Positions 50,007 through 57,207 of a DNA stretch of 64,000 nucleotides are shown here, piece after piece. The notes under the pieces are model-generated. The model worked only from the letters and a program-made list of their open reading frames with translations, was not told where the DNA came from and did no database searches. The position numbers and the translations under genes were made by a program. Every line of letters begins with the position of its first letter. The first letter of the stretch is position 1. The stretch is from Candidatus Rokuibacteriota bacterium (lineage in GTDB: Bacteria; Methylomirabilota; Methylomirabilia; Rokubacteriales; CSP1-6), in assembly GCA_003220225.1 (NCBI GenBank), contig QHRU01000048.1, forward strand, positions 40,935-104,934, in the 5' to 3' direction.

Positions 50007-50096
50007 GAGCCTGTCGGGATAACGAGGGCCGTCACGGCTGCGCCGGGGCGGCCCGAGCGCTTGGGGGGTTTGGGGGGCCATGTCGGGGCCCCCCAT
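50007..50096 (+). repeat. Two-hairpin intergenic repeat, copy C
   Basis: Starts on the base after the PhoD stop with GAGCCTGTCGGGATAACGAG. It has a degenerate hairpin 2 (CGGCTGCGCCGGGGCGG), the GAGCGCTTGGGGGGTTTGG box and an intact hairpin 1 (GGGGGGCC, loop ATGTCGG, GGCCCCCC). Confidence 0.8.
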
Positions 50097-50117
50097 CACA
50101 CCAGTCAGGAGACGTCC

Positions 50118-50528
50118 ATGATCGACCTCACGCTCGCGATGGCAGAAGCCGCCGTGAAGGCGGCGCAGGGCAAGGCGAAGGCGCTCGGCTCGCCGATGAC
50201 GGTGACGGTGGTGGACGAGGCCGGGCGTCTCGTCCTGAGCGCGCGCGGCGACGGCACCGGCTTCCTCACGCCGGAGACGTCGCGCGCCAAGGCGACGGCC
50301 GCGGCCGCGTTCCGGCGCAGCACGGCCGAATTGACGACGCTCGGCGCCAAGGGCTGGGGCTTCTGGCAGGTGATGCCGATCGTGGCGCAGGGTGACGTCT
50401 TGCCGACCCTCGGCGGCGCGCCCATCGTCGTCGGCGGGCGGGTGATCGGCGGCATCGGCTGCGGGGGCGGCACCGGCGAGCAGGACCAGGAGTGCGCCGA
50501 CGCCGGCGCGGCCGCGGTCAAGGGCTAG
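50118..50528 (+). CDS. HbpS/GlcG-family protein
   Basis: A 136-residue GlcG/HbpS domain: AMAEAAVKAAQGKAKALGSP, VTVVDEAGRLVLSARGDG, SRAKATAAAAFRRST and GGVPIV-like GGAPIVVGGRVIGGIG. Members bind heme or cobalamin or stabilise glycolate oxidation; the exact role is open. AGGAGA 6 nt before the ATG. Confidence 0.88.
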   Translation: MIDLTLAMAEAAVKAAQGKAKALGSPMTVTVVDEAGRLVLSARGDGTGFLTPETSRAKATAAAAFRRSTAELTTLGAKGWGFWQVMPIVAQGDVLPTLGGAPIVVGGRVIGGIGCGGGTGEQDQECADAGAAAVKG

Positions 50529-52426
50529 CCGGATCTCCACGCGGAGACGGCCCACGCCGCCAGCGCGACAGCGCTGAGCACGACGCCGGCGAGCTCCGGG
50601 ACGCCCGGATCGTAGCGCAGCGTGACCGTCTGGAGCGCGCGCGTGAGCCGCACCTCGAGGAGCCCGTCGGCGCCGCGGCGCGTCGGGAGCGGCGCGCCGT
50701 CCGCGTCCGCCCGCCAGAGCGGATAGTAGGCGACGCGCGCGCACGTCCAGCCGCCCGCCTCGCCGGCGAGGGTGGTGCGCCAGACGCCGTCGCGTGGGGT
50801 CGGCAGCGCCACCGCGCTCTCGCGTGTGAAGACGACGAAGGGCGCCAGCGAAAGCCGGCGCCGGAAGGCCGTGCTCTCGGCCAGCCAGCCGAGCTGCGTG
50901 ACGTCGTCCTCCAGCGCGACGACGACCGCGACGCCCAGCCGGTCGGCCAGCGCCGCGAAGCGCGCCGGGTCCAGCGCCTCGAGTCGTTCGCCGAAGAGCG
51001 TGCGGCCGTCGAGCTGCTCCGCGAGCTGCGTGATGGCGCCGGGCCCGGCGTCGCCGCGGTAGACGAGGGCGGCGATGGGTGAGGGATGCGTGAAGGTGCC
51101 GTGCACGATGTCGCGGCCGCCGCCGACCGGCGTCAGCGCGGTCACGTGGGTGTGCGGCCGCCACCAGTTCCCGCCATAGACCAGCGGCACGCCCGACCGG
51201 ACGAACAGCAGGCGCCCCTCCGGCAGCCGGCCGAGCAAGCTCCAGAAATCCGGCAGGCGCAGACCGCGCTCGATCGAGGACAGCGAGGGCCAGACCCCGG
51301 CGCCCGGCCGGAGCATCAGCGTGTCGCTGCCCAGCGAGAGCAGCGCGAACAGCGCGGCGGCACCGAGCCCGAACGCCGGGCTGCGCGGCGAGACGCCCAG
51401 GCGCTCCATGATCGGCATCGCGTCGAGGCGCCGCGCCAGCCGCGCCGCGCCCACGCCGCCGGCGACGACGAGCGCGATCCAGGCGCCGTCGACGACGCGA
51501 GCGGCTGGCAGCCAGCGGATGCCGAGCGGCTCCGCCGCCAGGCGATCGAGCGCGGTCACCACGACCATCGCGGGGAGCCACCAGAGCGCCAGACGCTCGC
51601 CGGCGCCCGCGGGAGTGCGGTCGAGCAGGCCGGCGACGGCCAGGGCCGCGAGGACGATCGGCAGCGGGCGCGCGACCTCGCCGAGCGAAAGCGTCCCCCA
51701 CGCCAGCGCGCGCGTCTCCGCCAACCGGAGGAACAGCGGCAGCGTCCAGAACGCGGTCAGCGCCGCCGCCAGGATCAGCGCGCGGAGAGCCCCGCGGGCT
51801 CGCTGCCACCACGGCCCCCGGGCGCAGGCGGCCAGCACCACCAGCGCCACCGCCGCCGGCAGCTGAGCGGGATGCAGCAGCGTGACGGCGGCGAGCAGTA
51901 GCGGCACCGCCGGCGACAGCGGACGCTCGTCCTCGGCCCAGCGCGCCAGGAACCCCAGCAGGGACGGCAAGAGCGCCCACGCGAGGCGCGCTCCGACCAT
52001 CCCCGTGCGCACGCCGCCATCCACGCCGCTGGCCAGCCCCGCCGACAGCGTGAGCGCGACGAAGGCCCCGGGCAGCGCGAGCCAACGCAGGCCGGTCAGC
52101 CGCGCGAGCACGACGTACGTCGTGACTCCGGGCAGGAGATAGGCGAGCCAGAGCAGCGCCTGGTAGACCGTCCCGACGTCGAGAACGCCCGTGGTCGGCC
52201 ACGCGAAGAGCGCGCCGAGGTACGCGAACCCGGGCGGATAGAACTGCAGCTCCGGATAGCCCGCCCACCAGCCGCGGTCCCACGCCCACGGCGCCGGGCC
52301 GTAGTTCATCACGTGCCAGACGCGATAGAGCTGGCCGGGATGGTCGTCGAAGCCGAGCATCGAGCCGCCGAGCGACGCCGCGGCGAACGCCACGCCGAAG
52401 CCGAGCAGCAGCACGAGCGGACGCAC
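50525..52426 (-). CDS. Large polytopic membrane protein (6-PTPS-related/GT-C-like)
   Basis: A 633-residue protein with about 11 membrane helices in the first 400 residues and one at the C-terminus, with a soluble domain (about 400-600) between. The N-terminal loop GFDDHPGQLYRVWHVMNYG followed by YPELQFYPPGFAYL matches the bacterial membrane family labelled 6-pyruvoyl-tetrahydropterin synthase-related, a GT-C-like fold. Function probably in envelope glycan or lipid assembly. GTG start preceded by TATGCT at 6 nt. Confidence 0.72.
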   Translation of the reverse strand: MRPLVLLLGFGVAFAAASLGGSMLGFDDHPGQLYRVWHVMNYGPAPWAWDRGWWAGYPELQFYPPGFAYLGALFAWPTTGVLDVGTVYQALLWLAYLLPGVTTYVVLARLTGLRWLALPGAFVALTLSAGLASGVDGGVRTGMVGARLAWALLPSLLGFLARWAEDERPLSPAVPLLLAAVTLLHPAQLPAAVALVVLAACARGPWWQRARGALRALILAAALTAFWTLPLFLRLAETRALAWGTLSLGEVARPLPIVLAALAVAGLLDRTPAGAGERLALWWLPAMVVVTALDRLAAEPLGIRWLPAARVVDGAWIALVVAGGVGAARLARRLDAMPIMERLGVSPRSPAFGLGAAALFALLSLGSDTLMLRPGAGVWPSLSSIERGLRLPDFWSLLGRLPEGRLLFVRSGVPLVYGGNWWRPHTHVTALTPVGGGRDIVHGTFTHPSPIAALVYRGDAGPGAITQLAEQLDGRTLFGERLEALDPARFAALADRLGVAVVVALEDDVTQLGWLAESTAFRRRLSLAPFVVFTRESAVALPTPRDGVWRTTLAGEAGGWTCARVAYYPLWRADADGAPLPTRRGADGLLEVRLTRALQTVTLRYDPGVPELAGVVLSAVALAAWAVSAWRSG

Positions 52427-52432
52427 GAAGCG

Positions 52433-52438
52433 AGCATA
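52433..52438 (-). promoter_or_regulatory. -10 element, leaderless transcript
   Basis: On the minus strand TATGCT is followed by 6 nt and the GTG at 52426, the same hexamer and spacing as at 41977. Confidence 0.45.
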
Positions 52439-52474
52439 CCTTCATTTCGCGCTGCCCTTGTATTTCCCGCTGGA

Positions 52475-52535
52475 TATGCTTTAGTAACTAAAATGTCTTG
52501 CTGTCGGTGCAGCAAAACTCGGGGCTCAATTCCCC
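52475..52535 (+). promoter_or_regulatory. -10 element and structured leader of thrC
   Basis: TATGCT (52475-52480) is a likely -10 element. The short leader that follows can form three hairpins in a row: TTTAG-TAA-CTAAA (which touches the -10), TTGCTG-TCGGTG-CAGCAA, and GGGG-CTCAATT-CCCC. The region is unusually AT-rich for this genome. It could be a cis-regulatory element of threonine or sulfur amino acid synthesis; no known riboswitch was recognised. Confidence 0.4.
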
Positions 52536-52551
52536 TACCGATGGAGACGCC

Positions 52552-53799
52552 ATGGCGAAGCTGAAGGGCCTGAAGTGCCGGGAGTGCGGGCGTCAGTATC
52601 CGGCGACCCCCGTTCATGTCTGCGAGTTCTGTTTCGGTCCGCTCGAGGTCGACTACCAGTACGAGGCGCTCAAGGGCGTCGTCACGCGCGAGTCGATCGC
52701 GGCCGGCCCGCCGAGCATGTGGCGCTACAAGGACCTGCTGCCCATCGAGGGTGAGGTCGCGGTCGGGCACCACGTCGGCTTCACGCCGCTGATCCGCGCG
52801 CAGAACCTCGCCGAGGAGCTCGACTGCAAGGAGGTCTGGATCAAGAACGACTCCGTCTGCCATCCGACCTGGTCCTTCAAGGACCGCGTGGTGGCGGTGG
52901 CGGTGACGAAGGCGCGGGAGTTCGGGTTCGACACCGTCGCCTGCGCCTCGACGGGCAACCTCGCCAACTCGGTGGCCGCTCACGCAGCCGAAGGACGCCT
53001 GAAGTCCTACATCTTCATCCCGGCCGACCTCGAGCAGGGCAAGGTCCTGGGCACGCTCGTCTACAACCCGACCCTGGTCGCGGTGCACGGCACCTACGAC
53101 GAGGTGAACCGCCTCTGCTCGGAGATCGCTGACAAGTACCGCTGGGCGTTCGTGAACGTGAACTTCCGGCCGTACTACTCGGAAGGCTCCAAGTCGTTCG
53201 GCTACGAGATCGCCGAGCAGCTGGGCTGGCGGACACCGCAGCATATTATCGTGCCCTGCGCGGGCGGCTCCCTGATCACCAAGATCTGGAAGGCCCTCAA
53301 GGAGCTCAAGACGCTCGGCTTGATCGACGGCCCCGTGAAGACGAAGATGCACGCCGCGCAGGCGCTCGGCTGCGGGCCCATCGTGACCATGATCAAGAAC
53401 GACAGCGACGTGCTCAGGCCGGTGCGGCCGAACACGATCGCGAAGTCGCTCGCCATCGGCAACCCCGCCGACGGCTACTACGCTTACAAGGTCGCGAAGG
53501 AGTCGGGGGGCCACGGCGAGCACGCCACCGACGAGGAGATCATCGAGGGGATGCTGCTGCTGGCACGGACGGAGGGCATCTTCACCGAGACGGCGGGCGG
53601 CGTCACGGTGGCCGTCACCAAGAAGCTGATCGAGACGGGCGTGATCCCGCGCGGCGAGTCGGTGGTCATCAGCATCACCGGCAACGGGCTCAAGACGCCC
53701 GACGCGCTCTACGAGCGGCTGGAGGCGCACGTGAAGATCAAGCCCTCGCTGTCCGCCTTCGATCGCGCGCTGGCCGATCTCAAGAACCAGGCGAGCTGA
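52552..53799 (+). CDS. thrC: Threonine synthase-like PLP enzyme
   Basis: A 415-residue fold-type II PLP enzyme. It starts with a zinc ribbon (CRECGRQYPATPVHVCEFC), then WIKNDSVCHPTWSFKDR with the PLP lysine, CASTGNLANS, and CAGGSLITKIWK. It closely fits archaeal-type threonine synthases. The next genes encode a MoaD-like sulfur carrier and a NIL protein, a context linked to sulfide or thiocarboxylate-dependent homocysteine synthesis, so its product may be homocysteine rather than threonine (inference). Confidence 0.9.
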   Translation: MAKLKGLKCRECGRQYPATPVHVCEFCFGPLEVDYQYEALKGVVTRESIAAGPPSMWRYKDLLPIEGEVAVGHHVGFTPLIRAQNLAEELDCKEVWIKNDSVCHPTWSFKDRVVAVAVTKAREFGFDTVACASTGNLANSVAAHAAEGRLKSYIFIPADLEQGKVLGTLVYNPTLVAVHGTYDEVNRLCSEIADKYRWAFVNVNFRPYYSEGSKSFGYEIAEQLGWRTPQHIIVPCAGGSLITKIWKALKELKTLGLIDGPVKTKMHAAQALGCGPIVTMIKNDSDVLRPVRPNTIAKSLAIGNPADGYYAYKVAKESGGHGEHATDEEIIEGMLLLARTEGIFTETAGGVTVAVTKKLIETGVIPRGESVVISITGNGLKTPDALYERLEAHVKIKPSLSAFDRALADLKNQAS

Positions 53800-53877
53800 C
53801 ATGGTAGTGCGAGCCGCAGGACGTCGTGGGGCTGGGGCCCCACCGTCCGAGGCGAGCGAATGAACAAGGAGACGACG

Positions 53878-54156
53878 ATGCCGGTGACGGTCCGCATTCC
53901 CACCCCGCTGCGCCAGGTCACGAAGGGCAACGCCGAGGTGTCCGCCAGGGGCAGCACGGTGGACGACGTCGTGGCCGACCTCGAGCGCCAGTTCCCCGGG
54001 CTCAAGGAGCGGCTGGTGGACGAGAGCGGCGAGCTGCGCCGCTTCATCAACATCTACGTGAACGAGGAAGACATCCGCTTCATGGACGGCAAGAAGACCG
54101 CCCTCAAGGACGGCGACGCGGTGTCGATCGTGCCCGCCATTGCGGGAGGTCGGTAG
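53878..54156 (+). CDS. MoaD/ThiS-like sulfur carrier protein
   Basis: A 92-residue beta-grasp protein: VTVRIPTPLRQVTKGN, TVDDVVADLERQFPGLKERL, NIYVNEEDIRFMDG and a C-terminus IVPAIAGGR. The di-glycine is followed by one Arg, so it would need trimming, as for carriers processed by JAMM/Mec proteases, before forming a thiocarboxylate. Start ATG 53878 chosen because AAGGAG lies 6 nt upstream; an ATG at 53860 is in frame. Confidence 0.88.
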   Translation: MPVTVRIPTPLRQVTKGNAEVSARGSTVDDVVADLERQFPGLKERLVDESGELRRFINIYVNEEDIRFMDGKKTALKDGDAVSIVPAIAGGR

Positions 54157-54169
54157 GAGCGTGCTGGCT

Positions 54170-54409
54170 ATGACCCGCACGCGCGTGCGGCTGACGTTTC
54201 CCTCGAACCTGATCCAGGAGCCCATCCTCTATCACCTGGTGAAGGACTTCGACATCGTCATCAACATCCGGCGCGCCGACGTGAAGGAAGACTACGGCTG
54301 GGTCGCGCTGGAGATGGAGGCGGGCGAGGACACGCTGGCGCGCGGCGTGAAGTGGCTGAAGGACAAAGGCGTGCAGGTCGACCCGATCGAGCGCGACGTG
54401 ATCGCGTGA
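54170..54409 (+). CDS. NIL-domain protein
   Basis: A 79-residue ACT-like NIL domain: RVRLTFPSNLIQEPILYHLV, DFDIVINIRRADVKEDYGW and LARGVKWLKDKGVQVDPI. NIL domains bind methionine in MetN and occur beside proteins for anaerobic homocysteine synthesis. Its gene sits between the sulfur carrier and aminotransferase genes. GTG 54161 is an alternative start. Confidence 0.88.
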   Translation: MTRTRVRLTFPSNLIQEPILYHLVKDFDIVINIRRADVKEDYGWVALEMEAGEDTLARGVKWLKDKGVQVDPIERDVIA

Positions 54410-55581
54410 TCGGCATCTCGGAGCGCGTGCAGGGCTTCACCGAGTCCGTCATCCGCGAGATGACGCGCGTGGTGAGCCAGCTGGGCGGCGTGAACCTCGC
54501 CCAGGGCATGCCGAACTTCCCGCCGCCCAGGGAGCTGCTCGAGGCCGCGCATCGCGCCATCGACGGCGACTTCCACCAGTACGCCATCACCTGGGGCACG
54601 CCCGGTCTGCGAACCGCCATCGCCGACAAGTACCGGAAGTTCTACGGCATGGACGTGGATCCCGAGCGCCACGTGACCGTGTGCTGCGGCTCGACCGAGA
54701 CGATGTTGTCGACGCTGCTGGCGGTCCTGAATCCGGGCGAGGAAGTGATCATCTTCGAGCCGTTTTACGAAAACTATGGCCCCGGCTGCGTCATCTCGAG
54801 CGCCCGGCCCGTGTGGGTGCCGCTGGAGCCGCCCGACTTCAGCTTCGATCCCGACCGCCTGCGCCGCGCCGTGTCGCCGCGCACGAAGGCCATCGTGTTC
54901 AACAGCCCGAACAATCCCTCCGGCAAGGTGTTCTCGCGGGCCGAGCTGCAGGCGATCGCGGAGGTGTGTCTCGAGCACGACTTGCTCGCGATCACCGACG
55001 AGATCTACGAGCACATCGTCTACGACGGCCACGGCCACACGCCGATCGCGACGCTGCCCGGCATGGCCGACCGCACGGTCACCATCTCGGGGATCTCGAA
55101 GTCCTACTCCGTCACCGGCTGGCGCGTCGGCTACGCGGTGGCGCCGCCGGAGCTCTCGGTCGGTATCCGCCGCGCCCACGACTTCGTCACCGTCGGCGCG
55201 CCGCATCCGCTCCAGGAGGCGGCGGTCACCGCGCTCCGGTTCCCGGACGCGTACTACGTCGGTCTGCGCGAGGGCTACCAGAAGCGCCGCGACCTCCTCT
55301 GGGGCTACATCGAGGCGGCCGGCTTCGTCGCGTGGAAGCCGAGCGGCGCCTACTACATCCTCACCGACGCCGCCCACTTCATGAAGGCGGCCGGCGTGGA
55401 CGACGACTACGCGTTCGCGATGTGGCTGATCAAGGAATGCGGCGTGGCCACCGTGCCGGGCTCGTCGTTCTACGCCCACCCCGAGCTCGGCCGCACCAAG
55501 ATCCGCTTCTGTTTTCCGAAGACCGACGACATGCTCCGGGAAGCCGGAGAGCGCCTACAGAAGCTCCGCAGACTCATTTAA
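54406..55581 (+). CDS. Class I/II aminotransferase
   Basis: A 391-residue fold-type I PLP enzyme: NLAQGMPNFPPP, YAITWGTPGLRTAIADK, NSPNNPSGKV, ITDEIYEHIVYDG and SGISKSYSVTGWRVGY with the PLP lysine. It matches MetC-like/methionine or aspartate aminotransferases (YbdL-like). GTG start overlapping the NIL stop. In this cluster a role in methionine or aspartate metabolism is likely. Confidence 0.9.
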   Translation: MIGISERVQGFTESVIREMTRVVSQLGGVNLAQGMPNFPPPRELLEAAHRAIDGDFHQYAITWGTPGLRTAIADKYRKFYGMDVDPERHVTVCCGSTETMLSTLLAVLNPGEEVIIFEPFYENYGPGCVISSARPVWVPLEPPDFSFDPDRLRRAVSPRTKAIVFNSPNNPSGKVFSRAELQAIAEVCLEHDLLAITDEIYEHIVYDGHGHTPIATLPGMADRTVTISGISKSYSVTGWRVGYAVAPPELSVGIRRAHDFVTVGAPHPLQEAAVTALRFPDAYYVGLREGYQKRRDLLWGYIEAAGFVAWKPSGAYYILTDAAHFMKAAGVDDDYAFAMWLIKECGVATVPGSSFYAHPELGRTKIRFCFPKTDDMLREAGERLQKLRRLI

Positions 55582-55582
55582 G

Positions 55583-55692
55583 ATGGGGGGCCCCGAGATG
55601 GCCCCCCAAACCCCCCAACGCTCGTCACGCCCCGGGGAACCCGGGGCGCGCCTCGTTCCCCCCAAACCCCCGCAACGATTTATCGCAGGCTC
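55583..55692 (-). repeat. Two-hairpin intergenic repeat, copy D
   Basis: Starts on the second base after the aminotransferase stop. On the plus strand: GGGGGGCC, loop CCGAGAT, GGCCCCCC (hairpin 1); CCCCCCAACGCTCGTC; hairpin 2 CGCCCCGGG-GAA-CCCGGGGCG; then CGATTTATCGCAGGCTC, the complement of the GAGCCTG end. A second, weaker hairpin-2-like unit (CACACGCCCCGGCAAAGCCG) follows to about 55765, so this copy may be partly duplicated. Confidence 0.8.
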
Positions 55693-55747
55693 GCCTCGGC
55701 CGTCGAACGGCCTGCGGCTTCGCACTCCCACACGCCCCGGCAAAGCC

Positions 55748-57052
55748 GTGGCGCGCCTCGATTCACCGACGTCTGATCCGGCCCGCGAGGCTGCGCAGGC
55801 CATCTGGCGGGCGGCGCTCGCCGCCGGCAATGTCGCCCCGCTCGTCGATCGCGCCCTCGAGAGCCTCCGCGTCGACCTGACCCGTCCGTCCTGGCGCCAC
55901 CTGCTCGTGTTCGGCTGCGGCAAGGCCAGCGGCGCGATGGCGGCGGCGCTGGAGCGAGCCCTCGGCCGGCGGATCACCGAGGGCCTGGTCGTCGTGAAGG
56001 ACGGCTATACGGTGCTCACGGAGCGCATCATCGTGAAGCAGGCCGGCCATCCCCTGCCCGACGCGCGGGGCCAGGCCGCCGCCGAGGCGATCGTCAACCG
56101 CGTGCGAGCCGCGGGGGCGGAGGATCTCATCCTCTTCCTGATTTCCGGAGGCGGCTCGGCGCTCACGCCGGCGCCGGTGCCCGCGATCACCCTCGCGGAG
56201 AAGCAGGAGACCACGCGCCTGTTGCTGGGCGCCGGCGCGACGATCAACGAGCTGAACGCGGTGCGCAAGCACCTGTCGCTCTTCAAGGGCGGACAGCTCG
56301 CGCGGGCGGCGGCGCCCGCCACGCTGATCTCGCTGATCCTCTCCGACGTCATCAGCGATCCGCTCGACGTCATCGCCTCGGGGCCGACGGCGCCGGACCC
56401 GACGACCTTCGCCGACGCGCTGGCGGTGCTCCAACGCCGGGGCGTGGGATACCTCGTGCCCGACGCGGTGCGCGCGCGGCTCGAAGCCGGCGCGCGCGGC
56501 GAGGTCCAGGAGACGCCGAAGCCCGGCGATCCCGCCTTCGAGCGCGTGACCAACCTCGTCATCGGCAACAACGCGCTGGTGGTGGACGCCGCCGCCGCCG
56601 AGGCGCGCCGGCGCGGCTATCGCGCCGAGGTGCTGACGCGCGGTTTGCAGGGCGAGGCGCGGGAGGTCGCGCGCGAGCTCGTCGCGCGCGCGCGGACGCT
56701 GCCGCCGCGAACGTGTCTCATCGCCGGCGGCGAGACGACGGTGACGGTGGGCGGGCGGGGCCGCGGCGGCCGCTGCCAGGAATTCGTGCTGGCGGCGGCG
56801 CTGGAGCTGCGCCCCGACGATCGCATCGTCGTGCTCGCGGCAGGCACCGACGGCACCGATGGTCCGACTGATGCGGCGGGCGCCGTCGCCGACGCCGAAA
56901 CGATCGCGCGCGGCGAGCGCGCCGGGCGCGCGGCGCGGGCCGCCCTCGACGACAACGACGCCTACACGTTCCTGTCGGCGGCCGGCGACCTCGTCGTCTC
57001 GGGTCCGACCAATACGAACCTCCTCGATTTGTACGTCCTGCTGCGCGACTGA
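55748..57052 (+). CDS. Glycerate 2-kinase (MOFRL family)
   Basis: A 434-residue glycerate 2-kinase of the GckA/TtuD type. It shows LLVFGCGKASGAMAAALER, VVVKDGYTV, QAGHPLPD, FLISGGGSALTPAP, NAVRKHLSLFKGGQLA, then the MOFRL domain with CLIAGGETTVTVGGRGRGGR and AAGTDGTDGPTDAAGA. GTG 55748 was chosen because the frame upstream to 55583 runs through repeat D. It phosphorylates D-glycerate in glyoxylate or serine metabolism. Confidence 0.88.
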   Translation: MARLDSPTSDPAREAAQAIWRAALAAGNVAPLVDRALESLRVDLTRPSWRHLLVFGCGKASGAMAAALERALGRRITEGLVVVKDGYTVLTERIIVKQAGHPLPDARGQAAAEAIVNRVRAAGAEDLILFLISGGGSALTPAPVPAITLAEKQETTRLLLGAGATINELNAVRKHLSLFKGGQLARAAAPATLISLILSDVISDPLDVIASGPTAPDPTTFADALAVLQRRGVGYLVPDAVRARLEAGARGEVQETPKPGDPAFERVTNLVIGNNALVVDAAAAEARRRGYRAEVLTRGLQGEAREVARELVARARTLPPRTCLIAGGETTVTVGGRGRGGRCQEFVLAAALELRPDDRIVVLAAGTDGTDGPTDAAGAVADAETIARGERAGRAARAALDDNDAYTFLSAAGDLVVSGPTNTNLLDLYVLLRD

Positions 57053-57124
57053 GCCGGATCCTCGGATTCTGCTCATCGCATGGGCGAAGCGCTCTAAGTG
57101 ACCGACATTACATGGGCGGCCGGA

Positions 57125-57172
57125 TTTTCCGCACACGGTTATCCACTGACCACTCGCGTTCCCGGTGGAAAA
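57125..57172. promoter_or_regulatory. Cluster of three DnaA-box-like sequences
   Basis: TTTTCCGCA (57125-57133), TTATCCACT (57139-57147) and, on the other strand, TTTTCCACC (57172-57164) each differ from the DnaA box TTATCCACA at one to three positions. They lie in the only AT-rich stretch upstream of rlmN. Could mark DnaA-dependent regulation; no dnaA or dnaN gene is near. Confidence 0.3.
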
Positions 57173-57194
57173 CTGAGTGTCGGTTTTGCCATGT

Positions 57195-57200
57195 TATTCT
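57195..57200 (+). promoter_or_regulatory. -10 element, leaderless rlmN transcript
   Basis: TATTCT is followed by 7 nt and the ATG at 57208, with no purine-rich ribosome binding site between. Confidence 0.45.
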
Positions 57201-57207
57201 TCCTCCG

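Noticed and set aside
48438..52445. Very long minus-strand open frame (over 1,300 codons)
   Set aside because: Lies antisense to several well-supported genes, is extremely Arg/Ala/His-rich with no domain, and is a by-product of high GC third-position bias.
52475..52540. tRNA or tRNA-like gene before thrC
   Set aside because: Only the last stem-loop resembles a T-arm; the other loops have wrong sizes and no acceptor stem pairs.
55583..55747. N-terminal extension of glycerate kinase
   Set aside because: The added residues are encoded by the intergenic repeat and are proline-rich nonsense; the kinase family starts near the GTG at 55748.
57125..57172. Chromosomal replication origin
   Set aside because: Only three imperfect DnaA-box-like sites and none of the usual origin genes; kept only as a possible regulatory cluster.
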